Shown here: in pieces, positions 26,981 through 35,959 of the stretch
Numbering within the stretch: the stretch's first letter is position 1
How the letters are laid out: the number at the start of each line of letters is the position of its first letter
Source of the DNA: Akkermansia sp.
GTDB lineage: Bacteria; Verrucomicrobiota; Verrucomicrobiia; Verrucomicrobiales; Akkermansiaceae
Assembly (NCBI GenBank): GCA_017549485.1
Contig: JAFYUT010000001.1
Coordinates: forward strand, 1 to 64,000
Direction of reading: 5' to 3'
Length of the DNA: 64,000 nucleotides
Translations under genes and position numbers: made by a program
Notes under the pieces: model-generated
The model's database searches: none
What the model saw: only the letters and a program-made list of their open reading frames with translations
What the model was told of the DNA's origin: nothing

Positions 26981-27796
26981 ATGATTAAACCCTGGTGGAT
27001 GCTTCCGGCACTCTGGGGGGTGGACGTTTCGCTTGTTGCGCTGTGTTGGGGGGTGCTGATTGCTGCATTATTCGGCATTTCCTTGCTCACATTCGGGCCA
27101 TTATTATTGTTGTTCGGCATGGTGTGGTCCTATACGCTTACCTCGCGAGTACTGCGAGCCTTGTTGGGTAGAGAAGTTATATTTGCGGATTATTACCGAG
27201 GGCACGTATTCCCGATGTTATTGGTAGCGCTCTGTGTACTATTGGCAACAATGTGGCTGCTGTTTTTCAATGTAGGGCAATACCTCATTGCCTTTTTCTC
27301 TGTTCCTCTTTTGATTGCATTGGCCACACATGCCCCGTTACTGAAAAATGTTCCGCACTACAAAGATTCCATGCAGGCCTCAGCGTTTATATTTTCGTGT
27401 GCCGTGCCAGCCTATTTTTATGGCTTTTTGTACGCGCCTGTTCAAATGGTATTCAACCCACACTTGTGGTGTTTGATTTGTTTATTTTTGTTGTTCAATG
27501 TAGAACGAAACAAACCAACCAATGGTCCGGAAGGAGAAAAAGCAAGCTATTGGGTACAAGTGGGGCTTTTGATTCTCTTTATACCTTGCGCATACAAAGT
27601 GTTAACAGCCGATGGTTCTCTATATGACCGCCAATTTTACGGTTCTATTTGTATTGCTGCGGCCTCGTTGCATTTTATCAGTAAGTGGCGTAATAAGGTG
27701 AGTGAAAGCGTATGGTTTGCGCTCAGCTGGTTATGTATGGGAGTTCCGGCACTATTGGGAGTTCTGCTGTTTGCTCCCGAAATGTGGTTTAATTAA
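26981..27796 (+). CDS. UbiA-like polytopic membrane protein lacking the aspartate motif
   Basis: About 271 residues with seven to eight hydrophobic spans. The N-terminus (WGVDVSLVALCWGVLIA) and the block VWSYTLTSRVLRALLGRE align by eye with UbiA-superfamily proteins of planctomycete/verrucomicrobial type, where the latter reads W-x-x-Y-x-x-D-R-x-x-D. Here the aspartates are replaced (TSR, RAL). A later FNVERNKPTNG resembles the second loop. With the prenyl-diphosphate ligands missing, prenyltransferase activity is doubtful. I use the ATG at 26981; the frame opens with a TTG at 26924. It is convergent with menC and overlaps its end by 8 bp, which makes a menaquinone link tempting but unproven. 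Confidence 0.6.
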   Translation: MIKPWWMLPALWGVDVSLVALCWGVLIAALFGISLLTFGPLLLLFGMVWSYTLTSRVLRALLGREVIFADYYRGHVFPMLLVALCVLLATMWLLFFNVGQYLIAFFSVPLLIALATHAPLLKNVPHYKDSMQASAFIFSCAVPAYFYGFLYAPVQMVFNPHLWCLICLFLLFNVERNKPTNGPEGEKASYWVQVGLLILFIPCAYKVLTADGSLYDRQFYGSICIAAASLHFISKWRNKVSESVWFALSWLCMGVPALLGVLLFAPEMWFN

Positions 27797-28808
27797 AACA
27801 GAGCTGCGTGCCTTGCAAGCTCACTCTACCCGGCTCGTCATCGACAAATAAGCGTCCCGTGCCCAACCCCTGCATACGATTCGGGGCGGCGTATGCACAC
27901 CATTCAGCCAATGCAGTAAGGCCAACATTGCTCTCCAATGCAGAGTTTACCCACCAATCTATCCCGCGGTCAGTAGCAGCAGAAGCCCATTGCTCCGCAG
28001 CAAGCAGGCCTCCATGCAAAGAAGGCTTAATTACTATGGCGGCAGGAGAAATAGAATCCAGCAAAAGAGACATATCTTCTGCATGAATCAATTCTTCATC
28101 CAGAGCAATGGGCAGGGGGGAATGCTTGCATAATTCAGCCATGTGTACCCATTGCTTCGTGCCAATCGGTTGCTCAATGCTGCTGACACCGAGTTCTGCC
28201 AGAGCGGTTAATTTAGAGAGGGCTTCAGCCGGATGAAATGCACCATTGGCATCTACCCTGATTTCTGCGGATGGAAACACACGTTTAACCTCGCGAAGCA
28301 TGTCAATCTCTTGATTAAACGGCAGCGCCCCGACCTTCATTTTCAAACAAGTAAAGCCACGTTGAATCCCCTCATGTATATGGTGCAACATGGTATCAGC
28401 ATCAGCCATCCATATCAGACAATGTATTGGGATTCCGGATTCACCACGCGTAAAGGGAGTATCCCACCTGGGGGCCCCGCCTCGCAACGCACTGAGAACA
28501 GCTGTCTCTATGCCAAAACGCACAGGTGCCGGGGCGGACGGCAGAATGGCGGTATGGTTCAATTCTGCTTGATTGCACCAATAATCAAGGGTCGGCGGCT
28601 CAATTTCTGCAAGCAATCCGGGCATGATACAACATTCTCCATACCCCACACCATGATTACAAGTGGCTTCTATAATGTAAGTAACACGTTCTTTAAGAGC
28701 ACCACGAGAAGTCATGGCCGGCACCCTAAAATGCAACACACGCCGTTGCCAACGCAAACGAACGTTTTGCGGCAAATGACGCAACGGCGCTGTGTCTATT
28801 CGATGCAT
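27789..28808 (-). CDS. menC: o-succinylbenzoate synthase, enolase superfamily
   Basis: 339 residues; dehydrates SHCHC to o-succinylbenzoate in menaquinone synthesis. Enolase-superfamily residues are in order: the KxK of LKMKVG (catalytic bases), RVDANG, SIEQPI and ALDEE (three metal ligands D-E-D), then the second catalytic lysine in IVIKPSLHGG. An N-terminal capping region precedes the barrel. menC overlaps the menB stop by 1 bp. The convergent neighbour overlaps its 3' end. Confidence 0.9.
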   Translation of the reverse strand: MHRIDTAPLRHLPQNVRLRWQRRVLHFRVPAMTSRGALKERVTYIIEATCNHGVGYGECCIMPGLLAEIEPPTLDYWCNQAELNHTAILPSAPAPVRFGIETAVLSALRGGAPRWDTPFTRGESGIPIHCLIWMADADTMLHHIHEGIQRGFTCLKMKVGALPFNQEIDMLREVKRVFPSAEIRVDANGAFHPAEALSKLTALAELGVSSIEQPIGTKQWVHMAELCKHSPLPIALDEELIHAEDMSLLLDSISPAAIVIKPSLHGGLLAAEQWASAATDRGIDWWVNSALESNVGLTALAEWCAYAAPNRMQGLGTGRLFVDDEPGRVSLQGTQLCFN

Positions 28809-29632
28809 CAGGGCATCTTGGGGTATTGAGAAAAGTCCGGTTTACGCTTCTCCAAAAAAGCGCGAGAACCTTCATGCGCTTCATCACACATGTAGAAGAG
28901 CATGGTAGCATCACCGGCCAGCTCTTGGATACCGGCTTGTCCATCAAGCTCTGCGTTCAATCCGGCTTTAATCATACGCATAGCAATGGGGGAATGCTGC
29001 ATCATCTCTTCTGCCCACTGTACATATTCATCTTCAAGCTGTTCCAACGGCACCACTTTATTAACCAGCCCCATATCAAGGGCCTCTTGTGCATTGTATT
29101 TACGGCAAAGGAACCATATTTCACGGGTTTTCTTCTGGCCTATGCAACGCGCCATGTATGATGAACCGAACCCGGCATCAAAACTCCCGACTCGTGGGCC
29201 GGTTTGCCCGAATATGGCATTTTCAGATGCAATCGAGATATCACACACCACATGCAACACATGGCCACCGCCTATGGCGAAACCATTTACCGCGGCTATA
29301 ACCGGCTTAGGCAGAGAGCGTATTTGTTTTTGCACATCCAACACGGAGAGTCGCGGGATTCCCTGTTGATCCACATAACCGCCATACCCTTTCACATTCA
29401 TGTCACCGCCGGCGCAAAATGCTACCTCTCCGGCCCCGGTAAGAACAACAACGGCTACATCTTGCATCTCTCGGCACAAGCGCAAGGCATCACTCATTTC
29501 TGCCGTGGTAAGAGGCGTAAAAGCGTTGCGATAACGCTCTCGGTTAATGGTAATGCGGGCTATGCCCCCATATTGTTCAAAGAGGATTTCCTCATACTGC
29601 TTGATAGTTTTCCACTCGCGTTTCATATTCAA
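28808..29632 (-). CDS. menB: 1,4-dihydroxy-2-naphthoyl-CoA synthase
   Basis: 274 residues of the crotonase superfamily; closes the naphthoquinone ring of menaquinone from OSB-CoA. Signature segments: [34 protein letters not shown] (oxyanion hole), and [21 protein letters not shown], the block typical of MenB. Its C-terminus [13 protein letters not shown] is also characteristic. The start may be Met1 or Met3 (29626). The gene overlaps menD by 4 bp. menE, needed to make OSB-CoA, is not in the window. Confidence 0.95.
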   Translation of the reverse strand: MNMKREWKTIKQYEEILFEQYGGIARITINRERYRNAFTPLTTAEMSDALRLCREMQDVAVVVLTGAGEVAFCAGGDMNVKGYGGYVDQQGIPRLSVLDVQKQIRSLPKPVIAAVNGFAIGGGHVLHVVCDISIASENAIFGQTGPRVGSFDAGFGSSYMARCIGQKKTREIWFLCRKYNAQEALDMGLVNKVVPLEQLEDEYVQWAEEMMQHSPIAMRMIKAGLNAELDGQAGIQELAGDATMLFYMCDEAHEGSRAFLEKRKPDFSQYPKMP

Positions 29633-31242
29633 TGTTCTCTGTAAAATTTCTTAATAATTTCAGCGTCTTGATTGCTATCGGTAAAAGCTTCCACCAAAAC
29701 AGGGGATTCCGAGTGATGAAGTAGGGTGTCCAACGCATCGGGCCACTCTTCGGCATTACATACGCTGCGGTATTCAAACCCACGGCTGATTGACCACGCC
29801 TCAGCCGTGGCATTATGCGGGGCGGAAACGCAATCAAGACTCGGCGTGCCAATGGTAGAGAAAATGCCCCCACAGCCGTTATTTAGCAGCAAAATACGCA
29901 CATTGGTAGAAATACCGTTCATCCACAAGGCATTCATATCATAGAAGAAGCTCAAATCTCCTATAATCAGAAATTGAGGGCGGGCATCGCCTGCTGCGTA
30001 GCCGAGAGCAGTAGACAAAGAGCCCTCTATACCGTTAACACCGCGATTGCATTCAACCTGCACCCCTTTGGGTAAGGGGAAAAGGCGTGAATAGCGCACT
30101 GCGGAACTATTGCCTAAATGCAAAACACAGGGAGAAGGAAGAGCGGCCATCAAATCTCCCACCATGCTCATGCCGCAATGGGGCGCTTTAAACTCAGCCG
30201 GTGGGGTCAACCACAGGCGGCGGTATGACTCATCCCCCTCTTCGGCAAAGGCTCCCAATAACTCCAACAACTCGCTCATATCACCCTCAATCACGCGCGT
30301 AAGACAACAGAAGGTGTCACACACCTCGCCGTCTGCACTCAAATGCCAGTGCTCAGTAGGCGGATTTTTTCGCAACATGCGCTTGAGGCGCTTGGATATA
30401 ACATCTCCCCCCATTGTTATCAACAAATCGGGTGAGGGTATATCAGGAAAATTATCATCGGGCCCTATAAGCGTATCCGGGCGAGAGCAATCTGCCACAT
30501 CACAGTTGCTCAGGTGTTCACCTACCAGTGCAAAGCCGTGGTCCTCCATCAATTCGGGAGGGAAATAGGGGGCTTTATCCATTTGCCCCATCACTATCAA
30601 TCTACGGGGTAATACGGCCGTAATTTCAAGCAACTCCTGTTCTTCGTCTGCCGTCATTTTGGCCAATTCCGTGCGGCGAATAACTCGCGGCATGGGCAAC
30701 GGCTCTGCCGTAGTCTGGAACAACGGTTCACACAAAGGCACGTTTATGTGTACCGGGCCACCGCCACGGTGAGTAAGCTCCAGCAAGGCTTCGTTAATGA
30801 GACGGTTCGTGTACCAGCCCTCGGGGTCATACTCGGGCAAGGCAGCACTCATACGGTTGAGCTTACCGAACACATCAGGCTGGGGAATTGTTTGTCCATC
30901 TTGCTGCCCTATCCATTCTGCAGGGCGATCTGCAGAAATAACCAAAATCGGAATATTGCGATAAGAAGCTTCTGCCACAGCAGGATGCAGATTCAACACA
31001 GCAGAACCGGATGTAACGCACACCGCCACAGGTGCTTGAGACTGAGCGGCCCATCCCAATGCAACAAACCCGGCACTACGTTCATCCGTCACATTGCGAC
31101 ATTCAAAATCGACATCTGCAGCCAAGGTTGCACATATAGGAGCATTACGACTACCGGGGCACAACACACAACGCGTTACACCATGAGCCTTCATCAATGC
31201 AGCCAGCTCTCGTACCACCTCTTTACTGCTCGTCTCTGCCAT
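29629..31242 (-). CDS. menD: 2-succinyl-5-enolpyruvyl-6-hydroxy-3-cyclohexene-1-carboxylate synthase
   Basis: About 537 residues; thiamine-diphosphate enzyme that joins 2-oxoglutarate and isochorismate. The N-terminal pyrimidine-binding domain has [11 protein letters not shown] and [14 protein letters not shown] (catalytic glutamate), followed by [17 protein letters not shown] and [17 protein letters not shown]. The C-terminal domain has [12 protein letters not shown] and [13 protein letters not shown] (ThDP-Mg binding GD...N). I use Met3 (31242): a TTGCCA/TAGAAT promoter ends directly at the first ATG (31248), so a transcript would begin at about the third codon. First gene of menD-menB-menC. 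Confidence 0.94.
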   Translation of the reverse strand: MAETSSKEVVRELAALMKAHGVTRCVLCPGSRNAPICATLAADVDFECRNVTDERSAGFVALGWAAQSQAPVAVCVTSGSAVLNLHPAVAEASYRNIPILVISADRPAEWIGQQDGQTIPQPDVFGKLNRMSAALPEYDPEGWYTNRLINEALLELTHRGGGPVHINVPLCEPLFQTTAEPLPMPRVIRRTELAKMTADEEQELLEITAVLPRRLIVMGQMDKAPYFPPELMEDHGFALVGEHLSNCDVADCSRPDTLIGPDDNFPDIPSPDLLITMGGDVISKRLKRMLRKNPPTEHWHLSADGEVCDTFCCLTRVIEGDMSELLELLGAFAEEGDESYRRLWLTPPAEFKAPHCGMSMVGDLMAALPSPCVLHLGNSSAVRYSRLFPLPKGVQVECNRGVNGIEGSLSTALGYAAGDARPQFLIIGDLSFFYDMNALWMNGISTNVRILLLNNGCGGIFSTIGTPSLDCVSAPHNATAEAWSISRGFEYRSVCNAEEWPDALDTLLHHSESPVLVEAFTDSNQDAEIIKKFYREH

Positions 31243-31248
31243 GCCCAT

Positions 31249-31277
31249 ATTCTACCATATGCACCATATCATGGCAA
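31249..31277 (-). promoter_or_regulatory. predicted promoter of menDBC
   Basis: TTGCCA, 17 nt, TAGAAT on the minus strand. The -10 box touches the first ATG of the frame; the second ATG, 6 nt further on, coincides with the expected transcription start, which predicts a leaderless mRNA. Confidence 0.5.
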
Positions 31278-31297
31278 GGTCTTTTGAAATAAAAAGG

Positions 31298-31328
31298 CGC
31301 GCCCGATTTCTGAGAAAAATCGGGCGCG
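31298..31328 (-). terminator. terminator of the arginine-rich protein gene
   Basis: A 12-bp GC-rich stem (31298-31309 with 31317-31328), 7-nt loop, followed on the minus strand by CC and a run of five T. It sits between this gene's stop and menD, so it also insulates the menD promoter. Confidence 0.8.
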
Positions 31329-31356
31329 AAAATGATATTAACCAAAAGTAAAAGCC

Positions 31357-32811
31357 TTACTCAGCGGCGGGCTTGGGCTCGGCAGTTTTTTTACCTTTCT
31401 TATGCTTGTTAGAGCGTTTGCGGGGCTCAGGGGCGGCAGGTTTGGGAGCAGCCTCACCCTTGGGATACCAAATGGCGTTATCGTTTGTAACAACAATAAA
31501 GCCTTGCTCCAACAACCAAATCATATCGGCGGCAAAGGGAGCGTATGCATCAGAGGCAGCCTTCTTGCTCTCCTCATCCGTACCCACCGGCACACCGGAA
31601 AGCGCTGCAAACATGGCTTCTACTTTCTCACCGGAATGCTCTTTGCTCCAGTTGACGATTTCCATCATGCGGTCGGCCAATACCGTACCCTCGGGGATAG
31701 CACGAACGCGGCTGGGGCCGGTGTAGTGATTTCCCTGCCATTTATAGATGGGCATGTGATGGCGAGCCAACCCATGGCAAAGGTTCGGAATCAGCATTTG
31801 CGGAGACTTGCGCGTGCGGTCGGAAAGGGTACCCAAGTGGGCGGCAAGACCGGGGGAAAGAACCTTACGGGGAGTAGCGCCGTTGATAAACACCTTATCA
31901 ACTACCTCGTAGACATGGTTATAATGATTAGCGGCAAAATCAGCCTCTACGGCCTTAGCATCTTCCAGCACAATCTCCTCGGCCCCCTCACGAGTGGGTT
32001 TCCATACCGTCTTTTTGCCGGCGGAAGCAAGCCATGCAGCCACAGCTTCATCATCCTTATTAAGTGTTACTTTCGCCTTAAACACATCCAACGGCATGTT
32101 GGCGTATTTTGTGCGGTAAATACCCATGAGAGCTGCTTGATAGCCGTGCCAGTTGACAGGGCCAATAACCTCGCCACCCAGCTGGCAAACGGCAATAGCA
32201 GTAAAGTTGCCCTTAGGAGCTTCAACTTCTACCTCCTCCGTGGTGTACAACTCACTGAACCAGGGGGAAGACCAAAGGTAGGCCATAGCTTCAGACTCCG
32301 TCATCCAGCATGCGCCATCGCCCTTGGTTGAGTGTACCAACATGCTGCCGTTCTCAAGCTTCATGAACACAAGGTCGTAACGGTCTTTGCCGGCCATGAC
32401 GATGCGAGCCAAATCAAGCAATGAGAGAGCTCGTTTCTGTTTCTGAATCTCTTTCGTGAAAATCTCCAAGATTCCGTTAGTGGGACGCAACTCTACACGA
32501 TAACCCTCCGCCGGGGCGGGGAGCTCACGGCGCGGACGTTCCTCGCGGTTATCGCGGCGGTCACGGCGCGGGCCATCCTTACGGAAAGAACGGCGGTTAT
32601 CAGATGCACCCTCGGGACGAGGCCCGCGGCGCTCACGGTCACCGGAGGGGCGGCGGGGGCCACCACGGCGCTCGGGGCGATCTATTTGGTGCATTTTCGG
32701 CAGTGCGGATGCAGTATCAGCTCCCGGCTTAGCCCATGCGGGGCCAAACTGGAAACCGGTCAGCTCGGTAAGGTCAAAGGGCATATCGCCCCCCTGGTTG
32801 CTGTCTTCCAT
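31357..32811 (-). CDS. conserved-type protein with arginine-rich low-complexity region
   Basis: 484 residues, no signal peptide or membrane span. After a short acidic N-terminus, residues about 45-105 are rich in Arg, Gly, Pro and Asp (repeats like RRGGPRR, RRDRRDNREERPRRE), the type of disordered segment found in RNA-binding proteins. The remaining 350 residues look folded: YRVELRPTNGILEIF, DRYDLVFMKLENGSML, SRVRAIPEGTVLADRMMEIV. The C-terminus is a basic Lys/Pro tail. I do not recognise a named family; a nucleic-acid-binding role is inferred from composition. A TATACA box sits 1 nt from the first ATG, so Met10 (32784) may be the true start. Confidence 0.72.
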   Translation of the reverse strand: MEDSNQGGDMPFDLTELTGFQFGPAWAKPGADTASALPKMHQIDRPERRGGPRRPSGDRERRGPRPEGASDNRRSFRKDGPRRDRRDNREERPRRELPAPAEGYRVELRPTNGILEIFTKEIQKQKRALSLLDLARIVMAGKDRYDLVFMKLENGSMLVHSTKGDGACWMTESEAMAYLWSSPWFSELYTTEEVEVEAPKGNFTAIAVCQLGGEVIGPVNWHGYQAALMGIYRTKYANMPLDVFKAKVTLNKDDEAVAAWLASAGKKTVWKPTREGAEEIVLEDAKAVEADFAANHYNHVYEVVDKVFINGATPRKVLSPGLAAHLGTLSDRTRKSPQMLIPNLCHGLARHHMPIYKWQGNHYTGPSRVRAIPEGTVLADRMMEIVNWSKEHSGEKVEAMFAALSGVPVGTDEESKKAASDAYAPFAADMIWLLEQGFIVVTNDNAIWYPKGEAAPKPAAPEPRKRSNKHKKGKKTAEPKPAAE

Positions 32812-32954
32812 ATGTATAATCCTGGTAAAAGAGAGATTTTGTAACTGTTTCTAGACTACCGCGAATCCCGCGTGATTGCAATCTTTTTTTGCGGTCGGAC
32901 TTCAAAAAAACGAGGATTTTGCACACAAAGCCACCATCAGAAGCCACGTATGGC
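32812..32954. other. intergenic region, no gene
   Basis: 143 bp between the PP2C phosphatase stop and the arginine-rich protein gene. A TATACA box adjoins the downstream ATG but no good -35 box matches it. The stretch has poly-T/A runs but no clear hairpin. Confidence 0.5.
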
Positions 32955-34592
32955 TCATTCTTCGATAAATTCTACTCCCAAAAGACAGATATCATCATCT
33001 TGGCGGGTAGACTCTGTAAAGCGGTGCATACCGGCAAGAGAGATATCAATCATCTCCTTGATACTTTGAGGAGAATTCTGTTGTAGATACGATATGACCC
33101 GCTGCACCCCCATTTCATCCCCCTGAGGATTAGTTGCCTCATAAAGGCCATCGGTGTACAACATGAGTTTCATGCCGGGCTCTAACGCAATTTCGCTCTC
33201 TCGGTACAGGGCTGAATCTAACAATCCCAGTGCAGGGGAGCGCGGTATCGGTGGCAATATGGCGCGACCATCGGCAGACAGCACAATGGGAGCAGGATGC
33301 CCCGCGCCGGAGAGAGTCAGGCGGCGCTTATCCAAATCCAAATACACATAGCAAGCAGAAGCAAACATGGTAATGTTTGCCTGACTGAAAATACGGAACA
33401 GCTGACGATTAAGAGAAGAAAGCAGCAAGCCGGGGGTATCGGCCAAAGTTGAAACTTGCTCCATCAACCCGCGGAGCATAGATGCGATAAGAGCAGCACG
33501 CACACCATGGCCCATCACATCGCAAATCAACATGCCCACACCGGATTCTCTCACCGGGAACACGGCAAAACAATCTCCCGCTACACCGGTACAGGGCATA
33601 TACACGTGGTGGAAACGAGCAATGCGTTTCTTTTCTGAATCGGCATCCTTCCATACCCGATCCGGTATACGCAGCGGTTGCAACGCATGCTGAATCTCAC
33701 GCGCAAGGCTGATTTCTTTTTCCAACGCGCGGTTACGCTCGTCCAGCTGCTCAGCCATACGGCGGTATCGTTGCTGGGTTTCTACCAGCTCCGTAACATC
33801 GGAGGATATACCTACAATACCTTTTACCTCACCATGAGCATCATACCAAGGGAACTTGGAAAGCCTGCACCAAGAGCTCTCTCCGTCTTTCCAAGTCTCT
33901 CGGTGAATCCGATTGGTAATCGGCACTTTCGTACGCATGATTTCCAACTCTTCCTGTCGCGCCACCTCGGTGGTATCATCAGCAAAGAAATGCGTGTCTT
34001 TACAGCCGATAAGATCAGATGGCGTATCAACACCCATTTTTCGAGCAGTGGCCTCATTGGCCATCACAAACCGAGATTCACGATTTTTGTAGTAGATGTT
34101 GTCAGGCAAGAAGTTAATGAGATTACGGAACAAATCTCGGTCTTCCATGGCATGCATATCAGCCATCTTTCGGCGGGTTATGTCAACCCACACACCTACC
34201 AATTGAATATTCTTCTTGTTTTTATCACGCTCCAGCAAGCCATTGACTCGAATCCAGCGCCAACCGCGAGAGCGTAAATTCAGCAAACGAATCTCGACAC
34301 GCAATGGTGCAACAGTAGGGCGGCCAAGGTATTTCTGTACTTCTGTGATAAAAAATTGTCTATCGTCCTCGTGAATCGTTTGCTCGGGTGCGGTAAATAT
34401 ATTGGGGGCCCACTCATCGAACGGCAAGCCCATCATGCGCAAACATTGTTCCGTATAAAAAATCTCTCCGCTTTCAATATTCCAGCAATAAACACCTTCT
34501 TCAGCAGCCCTCAATGCTTTACGCACCATTTTCCAGTTAAAAACACCCGGAACGGTTTTACCTGCGTTACTGTTATCGGAACTGCCACTCAT
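32955..34592 (-). CDS. PAS-PAS-PP2C (SpoIIE/RsbU type) serine phosphatase
   Basis: 545 residues, cytoplasmic. Two PAS domains come first (about 20-140 and 150-272; each ends with a PAC-type motif such as GVWVDITRRKMAD and GIVGISSDVTEL). A coiled-coil linker follows, including EKEISLAREIQHALQPL, typical of SpoIIE-type phosphatases. The C-terminal PP2C domain shows GVAGDCFAVFP, LICDVMGHGVRAALIA and LYTDGLYEATN, with the metal-binding aspartates in place. Such proteins usually dephosphorylate an anti-anti-sigma factor in partner-switching pathways; no anti-sigma pair is encoded here. Monocistronic with its own promoter. Confidence 0.92.
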   Translation of the reverse strand: MSGSSDNSNAGKTVPGVFNWKMVRKALRAAEEGVYCWNIESGEIFYTEQCLRMMGLPFDEWAPNIFTAPEQTIHEDDRQFFITEVQKYLGRPTVAPLRVEIRLLNLRSRGWRWIRVNGLLERDKNKKNIQLVGVWVDITRRKMADMHAMEDRDLFRNLINFLPDNIYYKNRESRFVMANEATARKMGVDTPSDLIGCKDTHFFADDTTEVARQEELEIMRTKVPITNRIHRETWKDGESSWCRLSKFPWYDAHGEVKGIVGISSDVTELVETQQRYRRMAEQLDERNRALEKEISLAREIQHALQPLRIPDRVWKDADSEKKRIARFHHVYMPCTGVAGDCFAVFPVRESGVGMLICDVMGHGVRAALIASMLRGLMEQVSTLADTPGLLLSSLNRQLFRIFSQANITMFASACYVYLDLDKRRLTLSGAGHPAPIVLSADGRAILPPIPRSPALGLLDSALYRESEIALEPGMKLMLYTDGLYEATNPQGDEMGVQRVISYLQQNSPQSIKEMIDISLAGMHRFTESTRQDDDICLLGVEFIEE

Positions 34593-34601
34593 TAAAATAT
34601 A

Positions 34602-34629
34602 TTTATACCTTGTTATCTTTGTTTTTCAA
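34602..34629 (-). promoter_or_regulatory. predicted promoter of the PP2C phosphatase
   Basis: TTGAAA, 16 nt, TATAAA on the minus strand. The -10 box ends 9 nt before the ATG, leaving an AT-only leader. Confidence 0.48.
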
Positions 34630-34658
34630 GCTTTTTTTGAGAGTTTGTATAAAAAGCT

Positions 34659-35888
34659 TCATTTCTTGTTTTGTCGGGCATTTTTTAAAATGCGCCGTAT
34701 AGCCGCAGCATTGGGGCCACCCACACAATCATCTACCGTAGCGCCTTTTGCGGTTAGGGCATCCAAATCGGCACCATGCTCCACCAACCATTTCACCAAT
34801 TCAACATGGCTCAGCCCGCACGCATTGTGCAAGAGAGTGGTCCCGTTAGCATTGGCTATCACGTAGTTAATGTCTGCGCCATAAAGAATGGAGTTTAAGC
34901 CTTCCATCAATCTTTTACGGTATAAATTTTCCACAGCTGATTCATATCTTATTAATGATAAGTCTTGAATCATTTGCTTAATTTCAGAATTACCGTTATT
35001 ATCAACCTCGATATTCTCAGGATAAACGACCTCCGGCGAGGATGTCTGCACATCACGTATCGTAAACGTAGCCCCTTTGATATCGAAGCCCCATCCCTCG
35101 TCATAACCTAACAGCACATGGGCCACCCCGGATTGGGAATCTTCAAAATCCAATTCGACAGTCACAACATGAGAACGACCTTGGACAGAGATTTCTGCAC
35201 AGGTGCCTATGCGCCCGTAATTGACAGACATCGGAGGGTAAGGAGACTCCTCCGTATCTGGTATGAAATGAGGTATTTCAAAATGATTACTATCAATCGG
35301 GAACCGGAACACAAACGGAGTGGCATAGCACTGATGCCACGCAGAGTATACTTCCTCTACTCCTTCTTGCATAATCGTGCGTTTTACAGCACCTTTGAAG
35401 TTTATTTCTACAACCTTACCGGCTATACTGCGGGGCACAATATCGCCCACGGGCTCCCCCATACGTTGAAGATATGAAGCACCCTCTGAGGTATCCTGTA
35501 TCCGGAATTTGAGATGGTAGTATTTGATATTGTTCCAAGTCATGTGGGCGGTTCCACATAACGCATTGTCAAATTTTAATTGAATTTCTGCTTGGTCCTT
35601 ACTGCCTTTAATGAATAAAACTCCGCTTTTATTTCGTGCATTGGGTTCATAATTCAGTATGCAGGTTCTGTTTTCCCCCTCAAGTTGATAGCTGTTTTCT
35701 GCATCTTTTATGGGCTTACCGCAGTGAATGATAAGAGGCGTAAATTTGAAAGCAGGAGAGTAACTGAAATGAATCTTTTTAACGTCCAAAGACGTTGTTA
35801 TATGCTCCTGCTCGGCGGTTGTGATGTTCATACAACACGCAATTGTCACAATTGAGCCGAAAAAGCTTTTAGAAAAAGGGGCCAACAT
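34659..35888 (-). CDS. exported protein with C-terminal ankyrin repeats
   Basis: 409 residues. The N-terminus is a signal-peptide-like stretch (FFGSIVTIACCMNITTAEQ). Residues 30-320 are beta-rich and unrecognised. At the C-terminus is an ankyrin-type pair: NGTTLLHNACGLSHVELVKW, then LVEHGADLDALTAKGAT. Ankyrin repeats usually mediate protein contacts. Its promoter lies inside the pgk terminator upstream. A second exported ankyrin-type protein is encoded at 38365, on the other side of pgk. Confidence 0.72.
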   Translation of the reverse strand: MLAPFSKSFFGSIVTIACCMNITTAEQEHITTSLDVKKIHFSYSPAFKFTPLIIHCGKPIKDAENSYQLEGENRTCILNYEPNARNKSGVLFIKGSKDQAEIQLKFDNALCGTAHMTWNNIKYYHLKFRIQDTSEGASYLQRMGEPVGDIVPRSIAGKVVEINFKGAVKRTIMQEGVEEVYSAWHQCYATPFVFRFPIDSNHFEIPHFIPDTEESPYPPMSVNYGRIGTCAEISVQGRSHVVTVELDFEDSQSGVAHVLLGYDEGWGFDIKGATFTIRDVQTSSPEVVYPENIEVDNNGNSEIKQMIQDLSLIRYESAVENLYRKRLMEGLNSILYGADINYVIANANGTTLLHNACGLSHVELVKWLVEHGADLDALTAKGATVDDCVGGPNAAAIRRILKNARQNKK

Positions 35889-35896
35889 ACAGCTTT

Positions 35897-35925
35897 TTTA
35901 TAACAAAAAAAGGCGGGTTCGTCAA
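35897..35925 (-). promoter_or_regulatory. predicted promoter embedded in the pgk terminator
   Basis: TTGACG, 17 nt, TATAAA on the minus strand. The -35 box occupies the loop of the pgk terminator hairpin and the spacer spans its 3' arm and T-tract. The -10 box ends 8 nt before the ATG of the ankyrin protein gene. Confidence 0.5.
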
Positions 35926-35937
35926 GAACCCGCCTTT
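35909..35937 (-). terminator. pgk terminator
   Basis: A 12-bp perfect stem (35909-35920 with 35926-35937), 5-nt loop, followed on the minus strand by a run of seven T: a textbook intrinsic terminator. It overlaps the next gene's promoter. Confidence 0.85.
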
Positions 35938-35959
35938 GAAATCTATATGAAAGCAAGCA

